In this document: one piece after another, positions 1 through 12,103 of the stretch
How positions within the stretch are numbered: the first letter of the stretch is position 1
Layout of the letters: each line of letters begins with the position of its first letter
From: Rhizoctonia solani
Lineage: Eukaryota; Basidiomycota; Agaricomycetes; Cantharellales; Ceratobasidiaceae
Length of the DNA: 64,000 bases
Direction of reading: 5' to 3'
Assembly (NCBI RefSeq): GCF_016906535.1
Contig: NC_057380.1
Coordinates: 1,240,001 to 1,304,000 of the forward strand
The notes under the pieces: model-generated
What the model saw: the letters and a program-made list of their open reading frames with translations, nothing else
Database searches by the model: none
Told to the model about the DNA's origin: nothing
Position numbers and translations under genes: made by a program

Positions 1-1250
1 CCTGTAGCCTCTTGAGTACCTCCCGCACATGAGCTTTGTGATCTTTTTTGTTCAGGGAGAAGACTACGATATTGTCCAGATATATGATGACGTACACATC
101 CAAAAGGTCTCTGAATATCTCATTCATCATATCTTGAAAAGCTGCCGGCGCGTTTGTCAAGCCAAAAGGCATAACCAAGTACTCAAATAGCCCGTATTTT
201 GTCTTGAAGGCTGTTTTCCATTTGTTGCCTTCTTTGATTTGGACTAAGTTGTAACCTGCTTTAAGATCAAATTTGCTGAAGATCTTAGCACCTTGTAGTT
301 TCTCAATGAGGTTTTGTGGTAATGGCAGGGGGTAGACGTTCTTTTTGATCATACTATTCAGACGCCAATAATCCACACACATATGTAGTTTCCCATTTTT
401 CTTTTTGACAAATAATATGGGGGATGCCATAGGAGATTTAGATGGACAAATCAGACCAGTCTTGAGTTGTTTTTTGATGTTTTCCTTGAGTTCAGCATCT
501 TCCCTTGGGCCTAGACTATATATGGGGCCATGTCAAGGTTTTGCATCAGGAAGCAACTCAATAGCAATATTGTATGGATGGTGGGGTAGCAATTTTGACA
601 ATTCCTCCTCCAAAAATACCTTGGAGAATTCTTGGTAAGGAGAGGGGATTTCTTCTACCGCTTTAAGTTCTAAGACAGTAGGTATAGCTAGTCAGTTGTT
701 TGAGCAGTATAAAGAATTAAAAACAAGTGTATGTTTTTCCCACAAAATTTGGGGATTGTGCTTTTTTAGCCATGACATTCCTAAAACTAGTTGATGATTG
801 CCAATGTTTGAAATGTGACACTCTAGTTCTTCAGTATGATTGCCAATGGTGCACTTGAAGCAAGTAAAATGAGTGATTTGGCCAGAGTCAATTTCTTGGC
901 CATCAATAACACATAGCTTTTTTGGAATTGGGTGTAAATAAGTGGGAAGTTGATAGGTTTCCACTAAAAGAGGGTGTATGAAGCAAGAAGTTGCTCCAGA
1001 GTTGATCATGGCTTTCCCCTGGAAGGGTTTAGCCAAAAAACTTGATTTTTGAAATTTGGGAGATTCACATGGATTTGCAGTAAACAACACATATATTTGA
1101 GATGAGTTACATAAAGAGAGTATTTCTAGATCATTGTTTACATAATGCAAATCTGCAAGCATACAGCCAAGTGCCTTACTCTTAATTGGCCTTGGCTTTC
1201 CCTTTTCCTGACTCTTCTTCATCCAAAATGACTTCAATACAATTTTCTTC
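1..1250 (-). pseudogene. Ty3/gypsy pol fragment (protease + reverse transcriptase), element 1
   Basis: This is the pol part of an LTR retrotransposon read on the minus strand and cut by the window edge. The 1408-692 open frame holds a retropepsin-like domain, with NSGATSCFIH near 1001-1003 where the family has D-S/T-G, so the catalytic Asp is Asn. The same frame continues leftward through two TGA codons (692-694 and 533-535) into a reverse transcriptase. That domain shows PLPQNLIEKL, FSKFDLKAGYN, FGLTNAPAAFQ and an active site YLDN at 71-82 instead of YLDD. RNase H and integrase lie outside the window. Two stops and the protease change mean this copy cannot make an active polyprotein. Family assignment is secure; the D-to-N changes are seen directly. 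Confidence 0.9.
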
Positions 1251-3182
1251 CTTGGGCCTTTCCCAAGACCATTCAATATTAGCCACATGTCCAGACATGG
1301 GCTTTGAGGGGCAATTACACGCAAAATGTCCCTTACCACTGCACATGTGACACATGACACTTGCAAAGCCTTTTCCATCAAGGTCCATTGGGCCTGGACC
1401 TTTGGCATTTGAGGCTAGGACAGGGGTGGGAGCAATGATAGGCTTGATGGGCGCAGCAGCAGCAGGATGTTTGTCTTTTTGAGGGAGGGGAAAGGAATCA
1501 TAGTATCTTTTGATTCTCCATTCCACCTAACGTTTGGCATATTGCCAGAGGTTGTGCAAACAATGGAAGTAATAGCGCCTTTCTTGGCACAACAAGTGGT
1601 TGGATTGATCATGTAAACGTTATCTCCTACGTTAAGGCAAGTACAGGTAGGAGTGGGAGTGGACTGGGAGATAACGTTTGGGGATGTACAAGCTGTAGAG
1701 GAAGAGACAGATGGATTGGACAGACGTGTAGATTCAATATGATTTGCAATTTCTTCTGCCTTGTTGTAAACTTGCTGAGCCATAGCACGGCGCCATTGGA
1801 ACATGGTGGAGAACATGATGTCCTTGATGTCATTTTTGAGGCCATTATAGTACTTGTCACACAAAGTCTCATCACTATAGCCTAAGGACATGGAGTATTG
1901 TTGGAACTCTTGAGTGTACTCTTGGACTGAGGTCTTTTGCTGCAAGTTGTTCCATTTTTGACAATACTTCTCATTGCAATTTGTATCCACATAGTGCTTA
2001 GTAAATTTGGCCCAAAACACATCAATGTCTTCCAATAAGGGGACCGCTTCACCCCTAAACACCTTCCTTTCTTTGTATGGGCAAACCCAGTCTCCAGCAG
2101 CTCCCTTGAAATATGATGTAACCCACAAAATTTTCTCTTTGTGGGATCAATTGGCCCCTTTTGCCCTTATATAAGCCTGACAGGCAATGATAAAATTAAG
2201 GGCGTCTTCTTTTTTGCCACTAAACTTGTTGGGCTTGGCAAACTTTAAATCAGAACTTGGGGATGACAGGGCAGGGAGATTGGTGGAGGTGGCAGTGCCA
2301 GAAGGTGCAGGAGGTGGAGGTGGAGCCGTGGGACAAGTGGTGGACATGTGGAGTAGCTGATCTTGCACAGCCTGGATGGACGCAGTGGCTCCTTGGATTT
2401 GATTGGAGTAAAAAATGTGTTGATTATGTGATTGATTGCAATATTCCTCCAGTTCAGCCCTTAATAGTGCTAATTGATCACTTTGGGCCTTGTAAGCACC
2501 TTGCAATTGTGAAAATTCTTTTTTCAGGATGATCATATTTTTGGCTACCATATCAAGAAGTTCACAATCTGACATCTGATCAAAAGACATAGGGGAATAT
2601 ACATGAGGCAGCACAGCTGCAGGAGCAGGAGTATGAGTTTGAGAGGATGGGGCAGACCATCCTGATTGTACTTGGGGGGTGGTTAAACTAGTCCCTCCCA
2701 TTGCGCCCAAACCAGGTGTTGTTATGCAATACTGCAAAAAATTTGTAATCCCAGTAGTAGTGAATTTGCCCCCTTCCATCTTGGGTAGCGTCTTGGATAG
2801 ATGTATGTAAATTGTCAAGCTCAATTTCCTTTTCTACCAACAGCCTGTCCTTTTCCTCAATAAGTTGTTCTTGCTCTTCAATGGTTAGAGCAAGGTCACA
2901 ATTATGGGCTTCAAGGTTTGCAATCAAATTCCTATGTTCTTGTGCCTCTGTTTTGTATATAGTGTTAAGACATTTGGCAAAGGATCAATGACTTTTTATG
3001 ATTGCAATATTTTGGACAAGGCCAGGTTCCTTGATTTGGGCTATGTGTTCTTTGAGGTTCTTGATTTGACCCAAAAGGATATGATTGATGTTGACAAGGG
3101 TTTTTTCAAGATAAAGATATTGAGTGACAATGGAGTAAGGCCAAAAAATGGCAAAAAGAATAAGATCTAAGAAATCAAACAC
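1182..3182 (-). pseudogene. gag of element 1 (coiled coil, gag core, CCHC zinc knuckle)
   Basis: Reading right to left, a glutamate-rich coiled-coil-like N-terminus (3182-2688, with a TGA at 2985-2987) shifts frame into a gag core (2824-1415), which is crossed by a TGA at 2147-2149. The C-terminal part (1526-1182) lies in a third register and carries one CX2CX4HX4C knuckle, CHMCSGKGHFACNC, as in retrotransposon nucleocapsids that package RNA. Pol follows in the original register. At least two small indels and two stops break the frame, so this is a decayed copy. The exact start is uncertain; ATG at 3182 is the outermost in-frame choice. Confidence 0.8.
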
Positions 3183-3189
3183 TAGAATG

Positions 3190-4007
3190 CGTTCCCAATA
3201 TAAATTGGTACTTGGTCAGATAGGTAACAACAGATTTATAGCGCTAAATACTAACTGTTTGCTTCCCCACTAGCGTTAAACTATCCTTTACTAATATCAA
3301 CAGCTGTGTACAAGCATGATTATTAATCAGGTTTTTAGTAAGCAGAGGTTTGGCTGACTAACAGTGTATGGCTAAGGGTGCGGACACCTTGGTATGCGGA
3401 CAATTGCTGGCAAAGGGCTATCCTGCAACCTTACTGGTACTTGTATTCCTGTCTTTGATTATGACACAGGGGCTACAATGTGATACCATTTCAGGCTTTG
3501 GTGCTTATCTAAGCGCAGTTCTTGTGTGTTGACAAGAGTACAAGTAGCAAGACTTGACCTAGTGTCACAACTAAGCTTGGACCTATGATAAAAGGGGGCT
3601 TAAAGTCCATGGCCCTATCACCAATGGACTATGAGGCAAAGAGGGGCAACAAAGGCCCAAGGGGTATGGTAGAGGTAGAGGGCAACAAGGCCTGGGTTAT
3701 GGGTTTTTAGTTAAGTGCACTTATGGCCAACTAGGGGCCTGGGCAAGGGGTAAGGGTAAGCTTAGGATGAATTGACAAAGAGGTCAAGTCTTGCTGTTTA
3801 GCAGCAACTTGACCTGGTTTAAATACATGAAGAAAGGCACATCAAAAACAACAGTACTAAACAACAAGTCATTTACAATTTCACATCATATATCAAATAT
3901 GTCACGTGATCTTGATGAGTCATAAATATATACCAAAAAAGGAAACTGTCTCAGAAAAAAGCTAGAAAATAGTAAAAAATCATGTCATGCCAATGAGGGT
4001 TGTGACA
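3190..4007 (-). repeat. Probable 5' LTR and leader of element 1 (minus orientation)
   Basis: On the minus strand this stretch begins at 4007 with TGTCACAACCCTC, close to the LTR2 start seen at 48258, and leads toward gag. To the right LTR1 sequence resumes at 4008 (GTTTTCTAACTC), so element 1 sits inside LTR1 copy A. A TATTTAAA box and a short hairpin (GGTCAAG...CTTGACC) lie near 3790-3830. The inner LTR boundary was not determined. No protein gene is visible here. Confidence 0.5.
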
Positions 4008-5316
4008 GTTTTCTAACTCATTTAAATATGTATAAACTCAGCTGAGTAGATAAACAGTAACAAGTAATATTTCTCCTGTTTGAGGTATTTATTATATAAC
4101 ATTCTATCTTGTGGCTACACACAGAAATATTCAGGGTCCCCCCTGTTGCATAGGCAAGTGCTCTGGCGCTCAATCAGCGTTTAAGCGCCAACGCACTAAA
4201 TGCGCCATTTCTCCATCACCCGGGCATTTCACACTGCCGAATCGCTTGCGCTTAGGTGCGCCTGTTTGTGCGCTCCAGAACGCCGGGTCAAACTCCCAAA
4301 ACGGACAACATTTGGCAGAGTTATGCCCCATTTACTGTAAGTACCCAATGCAGCAGTATCCTACCTTTGGGACTGTTTACTCCAAGGGTGAAACACTTAC
4401 CCTTGGGACATCCAAGGACCCACACAGGTAAATACTGCCTTGGGGCAAATATTAGGATCTGTTATTATTTACCATGTACCCAAGTATTGGCTCCCTCAAG
4501 TGTTTCAGTTGCCACATGTACCTCCTGTACCCCCTCTTGGTATCAATCATGTATATACTTGTTTGTGCACCTTCTCAGGGTATAAAAGGACCCTGTGAAG
4601 ACGCTTCTAATGCATCCATTTATCCACTCTATATATTGACACATACACAAGCCTTTAACAGCTTATCTGTGCATTTACTTTAGTGATTGACTCACTGTAA
4701 ATAGCATAGGAGGTTATTTGGCACACTAAGACCATAGGCCAGTCCCAACAGACACAGGGTAACCTATTAGTGTACTTACTGCAACCCTGTGCCCCTTGAC
4801 TGTCACAGTTGTTGAGCTCAACATTGAGTATAATGCAATGATACTGTAAGGACTGTTGTGATTGAGTGATAGTGTTTCAATCCACCATACCCCCTATATT
4901 GTAGATAGCTTTATCTATAATATCTCATAAATCCTAGATATTTTAGGTACACCCCATAAGTCTTAAGTCTCACTTAAGCATACATAAGTCCTATACTTAT
5001 TAGGCAGATCCCATAGATCCTGTACATTAGTCAGGTAACCCTCTTACCTAAGGTGCTATCCCATAGACCTTAAGTATACATACCCTTAGTCACTTAGGCT
5101 TAAGTAACATTAGCTTAAGGTACTATACATAACCAACCACCTGCACTTGATAGTTGCTAGACTATTTGTTAGGAGTTGTTATTCCTGATAACCTAGCCTA
5201 TATTGTGCATATTCTGTGCATATATTCTGATTCTTAATAATAGTTCTTAGTTATTCCCATATACATTTTGTATATAGTAATTCTTTCTTACTCCTGTACC
5301 TACACAACTCTTAACA
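4008..5316 (+). repeat. LTR1 copy A (3' part of a ~1.5-kb LTR)
   Basis: This matches LTR1 copies B (37225) and C (60855) from the ATTTAAATATATA block onward. It contains the promoter-like TATAAAAGGACC near 4580, the AT-rich stepped block at 4890-5110, and the LTR end CTCTTAACA at 5316. The first part of the LTR is missing because element 1 is inserted upstream. Short ORFs at 4111-4683 recur in the other LTR1 copies and are LTR sequence, not genes. Confidence 0.75.
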
Positions 5317-5425
5317 CAACCTACTCAACATTTGAATCTCTAAGTCAAACTTATCTTATGGAGGATGGGTTTTGTATAAATGCTCCCACTTAACTCTCAC
5401 TATTGCCATCCCACTCATACTGAAT

Positions 5426-6325
5426 ATGTCTACTCAGAACATCATCAATATGTCCTTTACTCAAGGCTTCTACTGCTTCCCCATCTTCACTACTTATTGC
5501 AATGATGTGCCTCTCTCCCCTGAGACAGGTATTATTGAGGCTAACCATGTTTGCAACCTATACTATATCTATGCTAACTGTCACAATGATCATCCTTCAC
5601 CCTAATCAGAGAACCATCCTGACCCTCTGGAGCAGCGTATCCATGCCATGCCAGATGTTGAGGTATTCCTCATGGCTGACAACCACCCTCCTCAGTGGTT
5701 CCTAGGTGTTGACCTTGCTCATGCTCTCCATGGGGCATGCTACCATGCTCTCCAAGTCTTTGGGGATGCAGTTCAACCCTCAGGATGGAATCACCATGAT
5801 CCCTGGGGCAACTATGATTATGCCTCCAAGCTTGAGGAGATTAACTTCCCCTACATCTCTTGTCCTATATGCTTTACTTGTGACCTCTACCATTTTCCCT
5901 TTGACACATTCCAGGAATTGCAGCACCAAGTTCATCACAATAATTTCCACATCATCTGCCTCAATGCACTGTCAATCATTATGAATGCTAACAAGCAGAA
6001 CCACTATAGCAACTTAGCCCATGTTGGGTATTTTTGTGGTTCCCCTGCTTGTGTGTCAGCACACCACTCCTGTTGTTGTCTACATGGGCACCCTGTCATT
6101 GAGCGCTCTGAAGATGATTTATCAGATTCAGGTAAGCAGAATTGGCATAGATTTAATATGTGCACTAAATATACAAGGATATGCATCACAGGATTCTGTA
6201 TCAACAGATACAACACCAATGACAAGTCCTTGGGCCTGCTTACGCTGCCCACTGAAGTTTCTTTGCCACCTGCATTGTGTTATGCAATGACTAATTTAGA
6301 CATATGCACCCCTAATTGCCAATAG
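5426..6325 (+). pseudogene. Unrecognised ORF, one stop inside
   Basis: One frame stays open from ATG 5426 to 6325 except for a TAA at 5603-5605. The translation is rich in His, Cys, Trp and Asn and has a CPICFTC cluster. A possible donor (GTAAGC) follows position 6133. It lies directly downstream of LTR1-A and may be internal sequence of a retroelement or a captured gene. No family is recognised, and a chance open frame cannot be excluded. Confidence 0.25.
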
Positions 6326-6599
6326 TGAATAGTGCAAACTAGAGTAAGCATACTTGCTCTATCCAAATATGGGCATGAGCATTACTATATTTGGAAACTG
6401 GCAGTGCTATAAGACCTTTTATACTTCATTCCCTTATTGTGCTTGCATATACACGTTTGATTGTGCAAAATGGTTATAATATTATTTCTATGATTTATAG
6501 CATTTTTTGTATCATACATTTATATGTAGGAACAGTACTTACAGAGCATAGAATAAGTGCAAGTAAGCATGCAAGTGCTGGCGCTTAGTAATTGCAAAT

Positions 6600-7279
6600 A
6601 AGCGCCAAAGGTCGGCGGGAAATTGGCATATTACTATGTGGACAAATACCAACAGGTTGAAGGCTCCAGCATCTCAGCTCCCAAAAAGGAATTGTCTGAT
6701 TCTGAGCCAAATTGATGGAGATACTAACCATTTAAGTTTCTAGCTTTTTCTATGAGATCCTACCTTGCCTCAAGGTTATTTTTAGCATTCACACTAATGC
6801 AATTTAGTCATGTATGCTCTAGAACATCCTATAAATAGACCTGGGTCTATCTCACTAGGACTTATTGGGACTAATTGGTCTTTACATATCAAATAGCTCA
6901 GACTGTACCTCTCATGTAACTTCCTCTTTTGTACATCATGTATGTAGTTATTTGTTCACCCTCTGGGGTATATAAAGCCCCTGAGGGAGACCCTATGAAT
7001 ACATCTTCTTTTAATCCCATTCTTACCCCTTGTGTGAACTTGAAGATCTATTAGATCTTCTTTACTTAGTTTAGAGTGTCTTATTTTGCTTTCTTAGCCT
7101 CTTGAGCTCACTGAACTTAACCTGTAAGGCATCTTGGTGCATATAGCCTCTAGCAAGGTCCCAATAGATACTGGGTAGCTAGGAAAGGCTCTAGGGCAAC
7201 CCTGAACCTCTTGAGTAAGTCAGTTGGGAGAGTGTAAGGCCTTGGGAGCAGCATATACACTTTAATTAAGTGCAATCTC
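6600..7279. repeat. LTR-like non-coding stretch
   Basis: No gene is seen. The stretch carries a GGTATATAAAGCC promoter-like box near 6970 followed by pyrimidine-rich sequence, as the other LTRs here do. It ends where reversed LTR1 copy D begins with TGTTAAGAG. Boundaries and family are unknown. Confidence 0.3.
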
Positions 7280-9416
7280 TGTTAAGAGTTGTGTAAGTAC
7301 AGGAGTAAGAAAGAATTACTATATACAAAATGTATATGGGAATAACTAAGAAGTAGTATTAAGAATTAGAATATATGCACAGAATATATGCACAATATAG
7401 GCTAGGTTATCAGGAATAACAACTCCCAACAAATAGTCTAGCAACTATCAAGTGCAGGTGGTTGGTTATGTATAGTACCTTAGACTAATGTTACTTAAGC
7501 CTAAATGACTAAGGGTACACTGAGCAGCAAAAGTATTGCAGGTCAGGAGAGGTCAAAAGTTTATCTCTATTGCTGAGCAGCTAATTAGTGAATTCCATCT
7601 AGATTATACTGACACATGTGGCCATTGTAACACTATGTTTTAGCATAAAATCTTACAAATTCATCAAGAACTAGGCTCACAACCCCACTTTTGCTGTAAT
7701 GCAACCTGCAAAACTTTTGCCAATTGTGTTCAGCATCTTACAAATCTGCATATAACTGATTATGTAGTTCAGTACAAGTTCTGGTTTTTTGCACACACAT
7801 ACTCAGTTATATGGGCCATTGCTGGACAGAGTATCAGCTTGTTCCACCAATTAGGGACTGTGTAACAGAGCTATCTTCTTGGGGCCTGTAAAGGAAACTC
7901 AAAATTGCAGTTGCATTGCACTCAAGGCACTGTGTGGGCTGGAAATGCTATGGAGTATCTCAGGTGACTGCTGGTACCCAGTGAAACAGCTTCCATGACC
8001 TTCCCATACCTGTGACTGGGAATATAAGAGATTGCAGTGGGTGAGGCTGTATGAGCTGAAAATTGAAATGCCACTCATAAGCTGAAATCCAAGCCAAATG
8101 ACATATGACTTTTAGCAGTAGTAGACACAGGTCAAGGGTATGCTGAGATAAATGATCCAGGGCAGCAGTGATGTGTACACAAAGATAGCATGCAGTATAC
8201 ACAGAGATTGCAGCCAATGGGTGGGGTCTCAAATTGAACATGTTCTAACTCTGTGATTGTCAATCAGGAAACAGCCACTTTTCCATCATAAGGTCTGTAC
8301 TAGAGGAACCTTCCACTGTATGAGTTTCCACCTCTTCCAATTCACAATCACAGAGTTAGAACATGTTCAATTTGAGACCCCACCCATTGGCTGCAATCTC
8401 TGTGTATACTGCATGCTATCTTTGTGTACACATCACTGCTGCCCTGGATCATTTATCTCAGCATACCCTTGACCTGTGTCTACTACTGCTAAAAGTCATA
8501 TGTCATTTGGCTTGGATTTCAGCTTATGAGTGGCATTTCAATTTTCAGCTCATACAGCCTCACCCACTGCAATCTCTTATATTCCCAGTCACAGGTATGG
8601 GAAGGTCATGGAAGCTGTTTCACTGGGTACCAGCAGTCACCTGAGATACTCCATAGCATTTCCAGCCCACACAGTGCCTTGAGTGCAATGCAACTGCAAT
8701 TTTGAGTTTCCTTTACAGGCCCCAAGAAGATAGCTCTGTTACACAGTCCCTAATTGGTGGAACAAGCTGATACTCTGTCCAGCAATGGCCCATATAACTG
8801 AGTATGTGTGTGCAAAAAACCAGAACTTGTACTGAACTACATAATCAGTTATATGCAGATTTGTAAGATGCTGAACACAATTGGCAAAAGTTTTGCAGGT
8901 TGCATTACAGCAAAAGTGGGGTTGTGAGCCTAGTTCTTGATGAATTTGTAAGATTTTATGCTAAAACATAGTGTTACAATGGCCACATGTGTCAGTATAA
9001 TCTAGATGGAATTCACTAATTAGCTGCTCAGCAATAGAGATAAACTTTTGACCTCTCCTGACCTGCAATACTTTTGCTGCTCAGTGTATGTATACTTAAG
9101 GTCTCTAGGATAATACCTTAAGTAAGAGGGTTACCTGACTAATGTACAGGATTTATAGGATTTGCCTAATAAGTGTAGGACTTTATATGCTTAAGACTTA
9201 AGACTTATGGGGTTTACCTAAAATATCTAGGATTTATGAGATATTGCAGATAAAGCTATCTACAATATAGGGGGTATGGTGGATTGAAACACTATCACTC
9301 AATCACAACAATCCTTACAGTATTGTTGCACTATACTCAAGGTTGAACTCAACAACTGTGACAGTCAAGGGGCACAGGGTTGCAGTAAGTACACTAATAG
9401 GTTACCCTGTGTCTGT
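7280..9416 (-). repeat. LTR1 copy D, reversed and split by a foldback element
   Basis: The minus strand matches the 3' two-thirds of LTR1. It begins (plus coordinates) with TGTTAAGAGTTGTG, the reverse of the LTR end. The copy is interrupted at 7518-9086 and resumes at 9087 with sequence that continues the LTR exactly when compared with copy E at 63700. It stops at about 9416 against the Tnp2 fragment, so the LTR 5' part is lost. Confidence 0.8.
7518..9086. mobile_element. 1569-bp perfect foldback (palindromic) element with TA duplication
   Basis: Two 743-bp arms (7518-8260 and 8344-9086) are exact reverse complements wherever I compared them, separated by an 83-bp loop (8261-8343). The ends read CACTGAGCAGCAAAAG and its complement, flanked by TA on both sides (7516-7517 and 9087-9088). 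The uninterrupted LTR1 site (GGGTATGTATAC, near 63717) has a single TA. TA duplication and a CACTG end fit Tc1/mariner-type mobilisation. There is no transposase; the identical 93-codon ORFs at 7960-8241 and 8363-8644 are mirror images of one another. The arms show no decay, so insertion looks recent. Confidence 0.9.
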
Positions 9417-11590
9417 ACTCTTCAACCTATTTGGCAAGCCCTTGGCATATTTCTTGAATTTTGTCACATGGTAGGTCAAATGAGACAACAAGCCATAGAA
9501 GTCTGACAAGTCAAACAAAATGCCAGTAATACTGTTTGTCAGAGAACTGCTTATACAGAAGCAAAGGAGCCATTTGTGTTGTGAGTATGTTCCAGGACTC
9601 TGCAATGAAATGTGATGGCTTGCGCAGGTTGGGGATGGGGCAGCCAAAGGAACCAGACATAGTATGTTTTGATGGGACACAAGCATCACAGAAAGCATTC
9701 CATGTATTAAGCCTCAAATGATAGTCTTCAAGACCAGCATCCAGATTGTTAAAATCACCAGTCCAAAGTTCAATAAGTTGTGGGATCAGATTTTGCCAGA
9801 CCATATGCATGAGATTGACAGGAAATTAGTGAAGGATTGACACAGAGGGGACACAAGCAAATAATGTAATGCCTTTGATACCAAATTCAGTTGCAAGTTG
9901 TTTTTGTTCCACCATGTTTTTGGCCTTAAGCACTTTGAGCCCAGTAGCAGTACATTGATCATGTTTATGCAACAGGAGGTTGAGGATCCATTCAAAAACC
10001 ATTGGGCTGGTGAAGTGGACAATAGCAATGGGATCCACCACCCAATGTGGGTCCAGGTACAGTTGGCATCAGGCAGAATCAGCAGGGTAAGCAGCCGTTG
10101 TGTCCAACAAATTTGAGAATCTTTGTAAGGGCAGGAATGTTGCCAAAGATTATCAATAGATGCATGCAAAGAGCAAACAGTTGATGTTGATTGATGTTGA
10201 CAGCTGCCACTCCACACAATAGATCACAAAGCTTGTTGATCAGGGGCTGGAGAAACAAATTGATGTTGGAAGGGCATTTCAGACCTGGTATAATGCCAAT
10301 GCAGATCATATTTTCAATGAGAGTGTGTTTGTTGGGCAGTAGGTTATAGTTGATGATGAGAATTGGCCAGCAGGTATTGTTGCAATGTTTGAAGGGACAA
10401 GTTCCATCCATAGATATTCCTAGTGCAATCTCATGCGCATCTTGAAAGTATTTATAGGGCATTGTTTTGCCATCAATTGTGACAAAGAGATTGCATGGTT
10501 CAAGGTACCAAAGCCAATCAAAGATATTGGCTATAGTTCTGTTGTTGTTGATATACTTGTCTTGATAGCACATCTTCTTGGCAGTAATTGGACAAGCAAA
10601 TAGAGCACACAGTTGAGGAATGGGGGGATAGATGTGAAATGATTCCTTGGTTTCCCAGCCAAGTCAAAGCGCAACTTGTGACAGACTGGGCAAGCCTGCA
10701 AATGGTCCAAGTAACCTATGAACACAACACAGGAGCTTACACAACAATGATGTTGGCTGGCAGCTAGTCCCAATAGTTCTCAAGCATGGGTATGCAGGTG
10801 TTTGATAGAAGGAATTTGTGTTCCCTTGGGACTATTGATAGGTTGGTAATGTTTAATTAATTTGGCAAAAAGAGCTTGGGATGGTTTGTATCTATCATAA
10901 AGATCAAATGAAGAGAGTTTGTCATAATCCTCATCTTCAAGGAAAGTATGAGCTAGATAATGTAGTATGAGTAATGGATGAATAGGTGATAATTGGGCAC
11001 ATACCTTCTACAACTGACTCAAAAATATTCTTGGCATCCATAATCTCCTCTCCTGAGAGGCCATAAGTTGACATGTTGAGGTTACCAAGGCAATCCAATA
11101 AAGCTATAAGACTGATATCATCCAGTTCTTCCAGCTGATTGGCTCCAGTTTGAGTGCCAGTCCCATCATCCAGTAAAACAACTTCATGGGGAGTCATAAT
11201 AAATGCAATTGTGCAAGATTTCTTGCCACATATTGGGCTTGGTAAGTGGTATATCTTCAGCAAATAGGTCATCTAGGTTGTCTGATGCTTTGTTACAAGC
11301 AAAAGGGGGAGTACCAGGGATAAGTTTGGGGGGATTTGAGTACTGCAAATTCTGGGAATTTTGTTGCAAGATAGCTGCCTGTACTGATGTTTGGCATATC
11401 ATATTGCAAAGTTTTCTTGAGAGATATTAGCATTTAAGCACTCCAATACATAAGAACATACCAATTATTTGAACCCCTCTGCACCAGTGTTTTGAACATT
11501 GCTTGCCTCATATGTGCCCTGCATGCATGCTCAGTAAATATACCACAGCATGCACATCTACACTGTGTTTCTTTTTGCCAGCCATTTAGC
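9417..11590 (-). pseudogene. CACTA (EnSpm-like) Tnp2-family transposase, decayed
   Basis: Read leftward from about 11590 there is a Cys-rich start (CRCACCGIF), an acidic segment (11402-10937), a CPVCHKLRF zinc motif near 10690, then the Tnp2 core at 10573-10079. The core includes IALGISMDGTCPFK, PILIINYNLLP and IIPGLKCPSNINLFLQPL. A C-terminal block (9810-9417) begins MHMVWQNLIPQLIELWTG. These follow the order of basidiomycete Tnp2 transposases, which cut and paste CACTA elements. At least two TGA stops (near 10780 and 10080) and a slip in a C run near 10620 break it. Its 3' end is cut at the LTR1-D junction. Candidate introns lie near 11455-11410 and 11010-10950. Confidence 0.85.
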
Positions 11591-12103
11591 AAATTTCATG
11601 CAGGGTCTGAGACATAAGTAGGACTGAAGCTGTGAAACTCTAAGTGCCAAACTCCACAACCATGTGCCATGCAAAATGTGGTGCACTTTCATTTTGATCA
11701 CACCTGCACCCATACCTGTCTCCTCCACCTCCCTTGACATCAGGTAAGTTTCCAACTGCGCATTTTGAATATTATTGATAGCTAACATGTCTACAGATGC
11801 CAGGGAAGAGACTGGAACTTGTGCAAAAAACACAAAAATCTTAGAATTTATTCACCCAGCTTGCAGGTGCATATTTCCTGTATTATTCTGTCATATTTGA
11901 ACTGGTTAGCTGATATTTCATCTGGTAGACTTATCCAACTTGCCTCCCAGGTACAAAGCAGTAAGCGCAAGTGCAGGGAGGAAATTTGATTTATGATTTA
12001 TTTTTGCGTGTGCCCCAAATTCACTAGTTTAACTACTAACTCAAGGTATTATTCTTTCCTATTCATTACATTGCTATTCAATTGCTCATATATTATAGAT
12101 ACC

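Noticed and set aside
4111..4683. Conserved ~100-codon ORFs repeated at 37653-38088 and 61283-61709
   Set aside because: They lie inside LTR1 around its TATA box; conservation follows from LTR copy identity.
7960..8644. Two 93-codon ORFs in the foldback
   Set aside because: They are identical only because the arms are mirror images; no domain and no codon evidence.
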